Below, one piece after another: positions 28,998-36,938 of a DNA stretch of 64,000 nucleotides (position 1 is its first letter; each line of letters begins with the position of its first letter). The notes under the pieces were generated by a model. That model was not told where the DNA came from. It did no database searches and worked only from the letters and a program-made list of their open reading frames with translations. This DNA is from Pasteurella oralis (GTDB taxonomy: Bacteria; Pseudomonadota; Gammaproteobacteria; Enterobacterales; Pasteurellaceae), in the NCBI RefSeq assembly GCF_002850605.1, contig NZ_NXGB01000004.1:241306-305305 (forward strand), in the 5' to 3' direction. The position numbers and the translations under genes were made by a program.

Positions 28998-30737
28998 ATG
29001 CATCTCATACAGTCCCTCACCAATACGGCAAAAGACTTGACAAGCAAGTATCCTTTAGCTGTGTTGTTTGTTTTAGTCAGCACTTCATGTATTCCTTTCA
29101 TTCAAGATGACAACATTTCCTCTTATGCCATCTTGATTCTATTATTGCCGATTTATTTTTCGACAGCATTAATGTTGCAAAAAGTCAAATATGCTCCTTG
29201 GATCACAATAAGTTACGCCATTGCAATCACCTTAGCTTTTTATTTTGCTGAACGTGATATTTATGATAACCATGCCTATTGGGGATTATTGCTTATCCAC
29301 TTTTTGCTGTTTATTACTTATCCACTAGCGAAAGATAATCGACATTTTATCTACGATACAATATCTCGTTTTGCACAACTTATTCTGTCTATTGCCGTTG
29401 CATGCATTATTTGTCTTTCTGTACTACTCATTTTTACTAGCATTGAATATCTATTTAATCTAAATATTTTGACATCCTATGTAGTACCTAAAACGATTCT
29501 ATTTACCACTTTTTTCTTCACGCCCATTTTATTTCTTATTTTTGAACAACGTTTAGCGAACAATTTCCAAAATGAACGTTTTCACTATGTCATTGAACTG
29601 GTGATTAACTTTATTTTCTCACCTGTTGTCATCATTTATACCTTCCTTGTGTATCTTTATTTAGCGAAAATTCTCCTTCATTTTGAGTTACCACAAGGCG
29701 GAGTAGCCTACATCATTATGCCTTACATCGCGCTAGGTCTACTGTGCAATGCGCTACGTTTATTATTAACTGAACCTAAATGGGCATGGTTTTATCGCTA
29801 TTTCAGCTATCTTTCTATTGCACCATTGATTTTACTGTGGTTAGGTATCAACGAACGTATTACCACTTATGGCCTAACTGAAACAAGAGTCTTCTTAGTC
29901 ATGATTGCCAGCATCATTACGTTGTTTGTCTTATGCTGCATGAGCCAGCGATGGTTACAATATCGCTTATTTACACTAACCACTTGTGCCGTTATTTTCG
30001 CTGGTATGATACTTACCTCACCTTATCAGCTAGCCCAACAAAATCAACTTGTGCGCTTTGAACGACTGTTAACCGAACTTAATGTTCTCGATAAAAATGA
30101 GAAAATTAGCGCCCAAATTTTTGAGAAAAATTTTGCGAAACAGTTAAGCAGTAAGCAAGCTGCAAAATACAAACTATTAGATGATATTATTGAGCGTTAT
30201 ATTAAAACTAACCCACAGGCAATCACGAAATATGGTAAAGAAAATCTTGATTACTTATCTGGTTTTTACTACAACCAAATTGTCTACAATAATAATTACC
30301 AAGATAAATATGCTTCTATTAGCTTTTATGCTTATGACGCAAACAGAAACTATAAACAAGCCATTGATATTCAGCCTTATCAAAAACTGTATCTGATCAA
30401 CGGTTATATTGATACAAAAACACAAGATGAAGTATCAGAACAAGATAAATCTCAATTATTCCAACGTCACTTTGCGTTTATCGATGAAGATTCTGGCTAT
30501 CAATATAACTTCAGTGAAAGTTACTTTGCAGAGGTATTTAAGTCAGCAGGATTGGACATTCATCAAAAATACCAACAAGAGGAATTGCTTCCTTTAGCTG
30601 AAAAACTCACTAAAGTACCAACGGAAGAAGGTGGGCTATTAATTTTCCGTGATATTGATTTTAAATACGAAATACATGGTGATATCAAAGGCTATGTTTA
30701 TCAAGGCGGCTATATCGAATTCTACCTTGCCCCTTAA
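28998..30737 (+). CDS. DUF4153-like polytopic membrane protein
   Basis: A 579-residue protein whose first two thirds form about ten hydrophobic segments (for example LAVLFVLVSTSCIPFI, AILILLLPIYFSTALML, FVYLYLAKILLHFELP-like) and whose last 200 residues are soluble and probably periplasmic (YDANRNYKQAIDIQPYQ). The best family match by eye is DUF4153. Function is unknown. A longer frame starts at 28890, inside the preceding terminator; the ATG at 28998 has AAGGA seven bases upstream and opens with MHLIQSLTNTAKDL, so I take it. No operon partner is seen. Confidence 0.75.
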   Translation: MHLIQSLTNTAKDLTSKYPLAVLFVLVSTSCIPFIQDDNISSYAILILLLPIYFSTALMLQKVKYAPWITISYAIAITLAFYFAERDIYDNHAYWGLLLIHFLLFITYPLAKDNRHFIYDTISRFAQLILSIAVACIICLSVLLIFTSIEYLFNLNILTSYVVPKTILFTTFFFTPILFLIFEQRLANNFQNERFHYVIELVINFIFSPVVIIYTFLVYLYLAKILLHFELPQGGVAYIIMPYIALGLLCNALRLLLTEPKWAWFYRYFSYLSIAPLILLWLGINERITTYGLTETRVFLVMIASIITLFVLCCMSQRWLQYRLFTLTTCAVIFAGMILTSPYQLAQQNQLVRFERLLTELNVLDKNEKISAQIFEKNFAKQLSSKQAAKYKLLDDIIERYIKTNPQAITKYGKENLDYLSGFYYNQIVYNNNYQDKYASISFYAYDANRNYKQAIDIQPYQKLYLINGYIDTKTQDEVSEQDKSQLFQRHFAFIDEDSGYQYNFSESYFAEVFKSAGLDIHQKYQQEELLPLAEKLTKVPTEEGGLLIFRDIDFKYEIHGDIKGYVYQGGYIEFYLAP

Positions 30738-30845
30738 CAACACGAAAAAGTGCGGTCAGTTTTGACGAGTTTTTTGCATTCAGACAAGCTGCACTTTCTC
30801 TTCCTATTCTCGCAAGTATCCAAACTCGCATCTAACCTAAAAAAA

Positions 30846-30883
30846 GCGGTATGTCAAAATTTACTCAAAACATACCGCACTTT
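30846..30883 (+). terminator. Terminator with uptake core
   Basis: A 9-bp stem GCGGTATGT / ACATACCGC with a 15-base loop, preceded by an A run and followed by ACTTTTT; the right arm runs into an uptake core (ACCGCACTT, 30874-30882). It could work in both directions. Confidence 0.7.
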
Positions 30884-30910
30884 TTATCTAATCAGGTCCA
30901 ATCTTCATAA

Positions 30911-31073
30911 CTTTGATAGCGCTCATCTCTGACGAGTGCTTTAACAACAAATGAAAAACGCACTCGTGTAAACACGAGCGCGAATTCAATCAACGATATA
31001 ACCTCATCTTACACAAAAAACAGTCAATTCCTCAAAGTGTAAAACTTTTTCAAAATTGACCGCACTTTTATCT
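30911..31073. repeat. 163-bp repeat, copy 1 (after the decayed immunity gene)
   Basis: Near-identical to 31610-31773: only a few substitutions and one missing A. It contains hairpins (CACTCGTG / CACGAG, and GCTC-TCT-GACGAGTGC) and ends with an uptake core (31059-31067). Each copy lies just downstream of an immunity gene copy. Confidence 0.9.
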
Positions 31074-31075
31074 CG

Positions 31076-31441
31076 CTAAGTCCATTCTTCATAGCCATCT
31101 TCGCAAATCCACACTGCGCCTGCTGGGGCATAAGTAATCCACCATGTATTATCAATATCATATTCCATTTCATTTTCATCATAATGATCTGGTCAGGCTT
31201 GGCGAAATAAATCAATCTGTTCTTCAATCGACCCTTCGAGGAATTTACCGTTAGTCGCTAACTTGAGTTCCCCTGTTTTCATTAAATCTGCCATCAATTC
31301 TAAAAACATTTCTTTGATTTCAGGTTTATCTCTTATATCTCCATAACACACCTGAAAACTGGAAAACATACCAATTAATGTAAGTCCTCGATTATTTTCA
31401 ATCACTCGTTTATATTGTGTTTCTGACATTTTTTCTAACAT
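31076..31441 (-). pseudogene. Decayed second copy of the immunity-protein gene (nonsense mutation)
   Basis: Reading through one stop, this frame encodes a 121-residue relative of the intact protein at 31782-32141. Both share MLEKMS at the start, KPEIKEMFLEL, GSIEEQIDLFRQA and PDHYD-NE-EYDID with a YAPAGAVW tail. The only break is TGA at 31193-31195, exactly where the intact copy has TGG (W in RQAWPDHY). The N-terminal third differs most. It is paired with a short toxin-tail fragment just upstream, so it is an orphan immunity gene that has recently lost function, or encodes only the first 82 residues. Confidence 0.85.
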
Positions 31442-31456
31442 ATATTTCTCCTCAAT

Positions 31457-31612
31457 CTATTGAAATTTTAGCTCAAATTGTTCTTTATCCCATAACCTAG
31501 CATTATCAGATTGTTTTTTAATATTAATATCAATCGTCCACCTAGCTTTACTTTCAGTATCAGAATTTGAATAATTTCTTAAATTAATACTAGCCCCTTT
31601 CAATTTTCCCTT
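31457..31612 (-). pseudogene. Orphan C-terminal fragment of an fhaB/cdiA-type toxin
   Basis: The minus strand encodes 51 residues and a stop, starting KGKLKGASINLRNYSNSD and ending in FELKFQ. By hand I count 28 identities in 51 with the last 51 residues of the large exoprotein (EGKLKGTKIHLRNYSHSQ ... IELKFQ). There is no start codon or upstream part. The stop is 15 bases before the decayed immunity gene, against 14 in the intact pair. This is the tail of a second toxin variant left behind after recombination or deletion. Confidence 0.88.
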
Positions 31613-31773
31613 TGATAGCGCTCGTCTCTGACGAGTGCTTTAACAACAAAATGAAAAACGCACTCGTGTAAACACGAGCGCGAATTCAATCAACGATATA
31701 ACATCATCTTACACAAAAAACAGTCAATTCCTCAAAATGTAAAACTTTTTCAAAATTGACCGCACTTTTATCT
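31610..31773. repeat. 163-bp repeat, copy 2 (after the intact immunity gene)
   Basis: Direct repeat of 30911-31073 at an offset of about 700 bp, with its own uptake core (31759-31767). Its left edge falls exactly where similarity to the toxin tail begins, which marks it as a junction of a duplicated toxin-immunity module. Confidence 0.9.
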
Positions 31774-31781
31774 AGTTAGAT

Positions 31782-32141
31782 CTAATCTTCTTCCTCTTCA
31801 TCCCAAACCCAGACAGCTCCTGCTGGAGCGTAAGAAATCCACCATGAAGTATCAATATCATATTCGATCTCATTATCGTCATAATGGTCAGGCCATGCCT
31901 GACGAAAAAGATCTATTTGTTCTTCAATACTACCTTCTAAAGGTTTTCCACAATTAGCTAATTTTAATTCCCCTTTTTTAACCAGATCTGCTATTAATTC
32001 TAAAAACATTTCTTTAATTTCTGGTTTCTCTTTTACAAACCCATAATGGGATTGAAAAGCCCAAAATAAAGCATCCAATTCTAACCCTTTATTTGTTTTT
32101 ATAATCTCAGTAATTTCTTTATTTGACATCTTTTCTAACAT
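31782..32141 (-). CDS. Probable immunity protein (DUF596-like) of the exoprotein toxin
   Basis: A 119-residue, strongly acidic cytosolic protein with no signal peptide, ending in WVWDEEEED. From memory it resembles DUF596, a family often found beside haemagglutinin/FhaB genes. It begins 14 bases after the exoprotein stop, the position of cdiI genes. The inferred role is to bind and neutralise the C-terminal toxin of its own exoprotein. A damaged relative lies 340 bases downstream. Direct proof of immunity is not in the sequence. Confidence 0.75.
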   Translation of the reverse strand: MLEKMSNKEITEIIKTNKGLELDALFWAFQSHYGFVKEKPEIKEMFLELIADLVKKGELKLANCGKPLEGSIEEQIDLFRQAWPDHYDDNEIEYDIDTSWWISYAPAGAVWVWDEEEED

Positions 32142-32155
32142 AATATATTCCTATC

Positions 32156-35107
32156 TTATTGAAATTTTAATTCTATTTTGGGTTTATTCCAAAGTTTTAT
32201 CAATTCATCCTGTTTTGTATTCACTATATCTAATGTCCATTTAGCCATTGTTTCATCTTGTGAATGTGAATAATTTCTCAAATGAATTTTTGTCCCTTTC
32301 AATTTTCCTTCTGTAGGTTGTATAACATATAACATCCCCTGATCGCCAGAAATAGAGGTCTTATTCGGCATTATCCGTACATCTGGTAATTTATCTACCC
32401 CTGCAATTTGTTTCGTCAATTCAAAAATTTGTGTTGTATTTAATCCTTGGTAAACTGAAGCATTTCTGCTGAAATCTTGAATAGGTGTAAACACTTTACC
32501 ATCCATTGTTAAAACCAAATCTTTATGCTTAAAATCAGGTTTATTAATTTGGTGAGCCAAGCTTTCAACACGTAACTCATGTAACTTTTGCTGGCTCGGT
32601 AGGTAAATTTTATTAATCTTTATTTTAGTAAGTGCTTGGCTATTATTTTTAGCTTTACCCATATTTAATGCAAATGCAGCAAGATATTCTACATTTAACT
32701 TACGCGATGCAGCTTTTTTAGCCTGCTCATCCGAAAAACCAAACGCTTTAAAACTTTCTATATAACCATTATAAATATTTCTTAATGTTACTGAATCCGC
32801 ATCTGTATAAGACAATAAATCCGTTATATCCACATAACCTGGCTGATGTTCTCTAGGATGATAGATTGTCAATGGAATATAACTTTTTAATGCAGCAAAT
32901 GCTTTACTACGTTCAGTTGAACAAGCCTCACTAGACACATTTTTACAAGCAGCAAATGCTTTACTACGTTCAGTTGAACAAGCCTCACTAGACACATTTT
33001 TACAAGCAGCAATTAATCGGTTACTCGATTCCAAATCTTCAATAGCCAATACAAATAATCTTGTTTGTTCTTCATCAGATAACTCGCGTTTGCCCGATTC
33101 ATAAATTAATCGTTGTTTTTCTCTTTCTTTCTCTGAAGTAAGATAATTATTTTTTACTGCAATTGTTGCAGTATCAACAGTCATATTTACATCTGCATTA
33201 GTTAATGCAGCGATACTCCCAACGATCAATTTTGTTTTATTTAAAATAGAACGCTTTTCATCAAAAGTTAACTCACTTGCACCATTGGCTTTCAATATTT
33301 GGTTACCAAGAATTTCTGCAACAATCTCCCCAACAGCTGCCCCCATTGCCCCATCAGAGCAACGTCCTTTTTGCGCGCTTGCAGCTGCACAACCTGTGAC
33401 AGCGTGAGCGAGTTTATGCGCGACTTGGCGATACCAAACTTGCTCATTACCCACTGTAATTCCCTTAATATGCTGGGCAAGCTCTCCGTGTAAAGTTTGC
33501 GCCAAAGCAGCGATAATTGAGCTTTCTAAACTGTTTGACAAACTGCCACCGTTAATCGCAGTATGTACCACAGCGGATGTACCAGCATTAATCAAACTCT
33601 CGGTTAAACGATCGCTAAATTGGCTAGCTTCTGTTACTTCTGCTAACCCCACCGCACCTAATACTTGATGAGCAACGCCGGCTGTCACAACTGAAGTGGC
33701 TAAATTTTTCACTGTGCGACTACGACCTAAATCTTTTAAAGCGCGTCCTACATCGCCTTTATTGTTGACCACAGCAATCGCTGCTTGACTGGCTAAAGAA
33801 GCTACTGCTGCATTTGCCATTGCTGCAGAAACCGTCCCTTTCGCGGCGCCAATTAACGCAGCACCAGCCCCTGCAGCACCAGCCCCAGCCGTGACAACAG
33901 CAACAGCAATTGCAATCAATGCCGCTGCGGCACCAGTTAAGCCCTCATGCTCATATTCCCATTTATCATAAGCTAGCGCTACTTGGTTCCAGTTTACATT
34001 TCCATTGCTTTTTAGTTCTTTTAAGTATGCATATTCAGGTTTTTGAATCAATTTTTCTAATTCAGTTTTTAAATCGCCCTCTGGAATATCAGCAATAATG
34101 CCATTTGGTGCATCAAAAATTGGTTTTTCACCTTTAAAAGAAGGTAAAATCAAGCTTTCTACTAATTCACCTTTTCCTGCCATTTTTTGCCAGACTAATG
34201 AACTTGATTCATAAGTTTCTTCAGTTTGAATCGTAGTTTTAATCCCTTTTAAAATTAATTTGGCATTTTCACGCGCTTTTTCACCAACACCAACGCGAAT
34301 TTTTGCGCCAGTTAAGGTATTCTCAAACTGAGTACCCTGTAATAAAGTATCCCAACCTGAAGTTAAATTTGTACTCTGTGCTACTAAACGAGAAGGTAAT
34401 GCCGTTTTCATTGACTGAGTACTAGAACGATCTGACTTGTTATAACGAATACCTAAAAATTTAGACCGTTTATGACTTTCTAGTTTGTTATAGTGAATTT
34501 CATCTACAGCATATAAATTCAGCCCTTGTCCTGCCGTGATGTCAATTGTGCCTTTTGGTGCATCAAATAAAGTAGCATAAGCATTCAAATTACCACCAGC
34601 CTGAATATCAATTCCTTTTGCTGCTGCTAAAATTGTTGGATCTGCTTTAGCATGGCGGTGTTCTTTAATTTCAGTAACATACTTACGTTTATACCATTTA
34701 CCTGTTTTATAACTGTGCTTATCATAAGTATAAAGTTCGCCTTGCCCTGATGTTAAATCAATATCTTGGTAAGCTTGTAAATTGATTTTTCCTTCATCAG
34801 AAGAAAGGTGAGAAGCACCAATTGTTAACATACCATTTTGTGCAGTAGTGGAAATATTGACTCCTGCTTTGCCACTAATAACCGTTGGGTTATTAAAAAT
34901 TCCATAGGCATAGTGATTGCCACCACCATATTCATAGGAATCAAATACACCATTAATATTAATCGAAGTTAAAGGAGAGTTTTCTTGTTGTGGTAATAAG
35001 CCTACTGCATGAATATTAATCGTTTGATCTGCATTTAGTTTTGCACCTTCAATATTAATCCCTTGCTCAGAAAAAATATTGATATTTTTGCCTGTTAGTT
35101 CTGCCAA
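32156..35107 (-). CDS. FhaB/CdiA-type exoprotein, C-terminal part with pretoxin and toxin region
   Basis: The 983-residue frame is the downstream part of a two-partner-secreted exoprotein. It begins in filamentous-haemagglutinin repeat sequence (TGKNINIFSEQGINIEGAKLNADQT), passes an Ala/Gly-rich hydrophobic stretch (about 390-450), and a pretoxin-like segment (HKLAHAVTGCAAASAQKGRC). VKNNYL (33140-33157) is a variant of the VENN motif that marks the border of CdiA toxin tails. About 325 residues follow and would be the toxin domain; I do not recognise its activity. Reading back past the first ATG, the frame continues (ILNQKGRGHEYTLAEL) to the frameshift region at 35152-35180, so it is not a separate gene. 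Confidence 0.82.
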   Translation of the reverse strand: MAELTGKNINIFSEQGINIEGAKLNADQTINIHAVGLLPQQENSPLTSININGVFDSYEYGGGNHYAYGIFNNPTVISGKAGVNISTTAQNGMLTIGASHLSSDEGKINLQAYQDIDLTSGQGELYTYDKHSYKTGKWYKRKYVTEIKEHRHAKADPTILAAAKGIDIQAGGNLNAYATLFDAPKGTIDITAGQGLNLYAVDEIHYNKLESHKRSKFLGIRYNKSDRSSTQSMKTALPSRLVAQSTNLTSGWDTLLQGTQFENTLTGAKIRVGVGEKARENAKLILKGIKTTIQTEETYESSSLVWQKMAGKGELVESLILPSFKGEKPIFDAPNGIIADIPEGDLKTELEKLIQKPEYAYLKELKSNGNVNWNQVALAYDKWEYEHEGLTGAAAALIAIAVAVVTAGAGAAGAGAALIGAAKGTVSAAMANAAVASLASQAAIAVVNNKGDVGRALKDLGRSRTVKNLATSVVTAGVAHQVLGAVGLAEVTEASQFSDRLTESLINAGTSAVVHTAINGGSLSNSLESSIIAALAQTLHGELAQHIKGITVGNEQVWYRQVAHKLAHAVTGCAAASAQKGRCSDGAMGAAVGEIVAEILGNQILKANGASELTFDEKRSILNKTKLIVGSIAALTNADVNMTVDTATIAVKNNYLTSEKEREKQRLIYESGKRELSDEEQTRLFVLAIEDLESSNRLIAACKNVSSEACSTERSKAFAACKNVSSEACSTERSKAFAALKSYIPLTIYHPREHQPGYVDITDLLSYTDADSVTLRNIYNGYIESFKAFGFSDEQAKKAASRKLNVEYLAAFALNMGKAKNNSQALTKIKINKIYLPSQQKLHELRVESLAHQINKPDFKHKDLVLTMDGKVFTPIQDFSRNASVYQGLNTTQIFELTKQIAGVDKLPDVRIMPNKTSISGDQGMLYVIQPTEGKLKGTKIHLRNYSHSQDETMAKWTLDIVNTKQDELIKLWNKPKIELKFQ
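32892..33005 (-). repeat. 57-bp tandem duplication in the toxin region
   Basis: Two exact or near-exact copies of a 57-bp unit (32892-32948 and 32949-33005), encoding AACKNVSSEACSTERSKAF twice. In-frame, so it lengthens the protein by 19 residues just after the VKNN border. Confidence 0.92.
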
Positions 35108-36909
35108 CGTATATTCATGACCACGACCTTTTTGGTTAAGAATGGAAAGGATTTTTCTAGTTCGGCTTTTTGTTTTTTTTCTTCCTTAATTGGTAGCTCA
35201 AGAATTTCTAATTTCTTTTTAATATTCATAGCTGATGACAATCTAGCTCCTAAACTTGCTCCTCCAGAAATTTTAGATGCTTGAATATATTCTTTTGATG
35301 TTCTAACGTTATTAATAATTTGACTTAATTCATTTATTTTATTTACAAAATAATCATTTCTTTTCTTTGTAATGTAATTACTAAATAAGGCAAAAACACC
35401 ATTAATAAATAATGAATCTTTATTAGTAATCAACGAAATATCATCTTCTGCTTTTAATTTTGCTGCATTAATCTCAATTTTAGGTGAAACAAATTTAATT
35501 TCGCCTTTTGCATTTAATAGAACTGGGTATTCAATAATGTTATCACTATGTGTTTCTATTTTATTTATTCTAGCAAAACTTCCTCTTTGTTTTTCATACC
35601 TGACTGAAGTTTCTGTTTTAGTCTCAAACAAAGTATCTAATTGAATCTTGCCATTTTGACTACGTAAGAAAAGATCATTATCTGCGCTTACTGAAGTATC
35701 ATTTGCTAAATGAATATCATTTTTACTTAATAATGATACATTGCCTTTACCACTGGTTAACTGGCTCTCTGTAATCTCAATATTGGCTTTACTATTTAGC
35801 AATACTCCCGTACCTACGTTTTTATCTGTTTGTTGCACCTTAGTATTGGCTAGTTTTACTTTACCTGACGCGCTTAAAATGACCTGATTTTTACCTTCAA
35901 TCTTGCCCTTAGTGGATACAATATCTTGATTTTTACCCACTGTTTCTAATACTAAAATAGATTTGTCACTATCGTGCTGAGCAAGCATATCCCCCACATT
36001 TTCAATTCGCCCTGAGGAAGTAACAACCAATCGATTATTTGCTTTTAATTGCCCAGAGTTTTTAACTCCCACACCATTTTCATTCGCAATTAAATGAATA
36101 CTGTTAGCATAAATTCCTCCAAGCTCAGCAATATCAATAGCTACCTCAGATGTTGATGTTCCCTCTCTTTTTTCTAACACTTGACCAGAAACATAATCTA
36201 CTTTTTGATTACCTGTTGAAATACCAATTTGATTAGCCTGCAATGCCCCCTGTACTTCTACAGCTCGAGCAAGAATTTCGGTGTAATCTGTTTCGCGGTT
36301 ATCAAAACCTTTGCTACCAATAGAAACTGTACCTTGCTGCATATCAATTGCTTGTACAGCACCATTTTTGACTTCAATCTGCCCTGTTGTTAAAGTAGAA
36401 CGCCCAACATTTTTAAAGCCACCACCATTAACCTGAATACCCGATGGATTAGCAATAATCACATCAGCTTTATCACCAATCACACTGACTATGCCTTCTA
36501 ATTTACTTGGGCTATTAGAACGCACTTCATTTAAAATAACTTTGGCTGTACCTTTGGCTAAATGTGGATTACTCGTACGATGGTTATTTAAAGTTGCACC
36601 ATGTGTATCCACATCAAATTGCGTATAACGGTTATGACTTAAACCATTAGCATTCGGTGTTTGAATATTAATTAATGGATTGCCTTGTCCATCTTTTAAA
36701 ATAATAGGTTGTTGATTTTGTGGTGCTTGATTATCCGCAATAATATTGGCATAACTGGGAACAATGGATTGAAAGAGAAAACTGGTAATAAGACAAGTCG
36801 TTTTGAGTTGGTGGGAAAAAGAGCAATTGAGTTGTGATTTTTTTCTCACATAACATTGTGGTTTACGCTTTTGTACATTTTTATTACCAGTATGATTTAA
36901 TTTACTCAT
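35095..36909 (-). CDS. FhaB/CdiA-type exoprotein, N-terminal part with TPS secretion domain (frameshifted)
   Basis: The 604-residue frame begins with an extended signal peptide (basic region to about 40, then LKTTCLITSFLFQSIVPSYA) and the two-partner secretion domain: GLSHNRYTQFDVDTHGATLNN, NPHLAKGTAKVILNEV and the hallmark ADVIIANPSGIQVNGGGF. Haemagglutinin-type beta-helix repeats follow. The last residues (after about KAELEK) are out of frame with the C-terminal part, which continues in another frame. The shift lies at the T5 run 35152-35156 or the T8 run 35173-35180 (plus-strand). Rejoined, the exoprotein would be about 1,580 residues, short for the family. It lies 29 bases after its transporter gene. 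Confidence 0.85.
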   Translation of the reverse strand: MSKLNHTGNKNVQKRKPQCYVRKKSQLNCSFSHQLKTTCLITSFLFQSIVPSYANIIADNQAPQNQQPIILKDGQGNPLINIQTPNANGLSHNRYTQFDVDTHGATLNNHRTSNPHLAKGTAKVILNEVRSNSPSKLEGIVSVIGDKADVIIANPSGIQVNGGGFKNVGRSTLTTGQIEVKNGAVQAIDMQQGTVSIGSKGFDNRETDYTEILARAVEVQGALQANQIGISTGNQKVDYVSGQVLEKREGTSTSEVAIDIAELGGIYANSIHLIANENGVGVKNSGQLKANNRLVVTSSGRIENVGDMLAQHDSDKSILVLETVGKNQDIVSTKGKIEGKNQVILSASGKVKLANTKVQQTDKNVGTGVLLNSKANIEITESQLTSGKGNVSLLSKNDIHLANDTSVSADNDLFLRSQNGKIQLDTLFETKTETSVRYEKQRGSFARINKIETHSDNIIEYPVLLNAKGEIKFVSPKIEINAAKLKAEDDISLITNKDSLFINGVFALFSNYITKKRNDYFVNKINELSQIINNVRTSKEYIQASKISGGASLGARLSSAMNIKKKLEILELPIKEEKKQKAELEKSFPFLTKKVVVMNIRWQN

Positions 36910-36938
36910 GCCAATATCTCCTTAATCATTAAAATAAA

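Larger units (their letters stand above)
30738..31075. other. Gap after the DUF4153 gene
   Basis: About 340 bp without an intact gene. It holds an uptake core (30748-30756), a terminator (30846-30883), and the first copy of the 163-bp repeat found next to the toxin-immunity genes. Confidence 0.6.

Noticed and set aside
31024..31227. Separate 67-codon gene on the minus strand
   Set aside because: It overlaps the decayed immunity gene in another frame. The real homology is in the frame interrupted by TGA.
30911..31773. CRISPR array
   Set aside because: Only two 163-bp copies separated by gene fragments; no short regular repeats and no cas genes.
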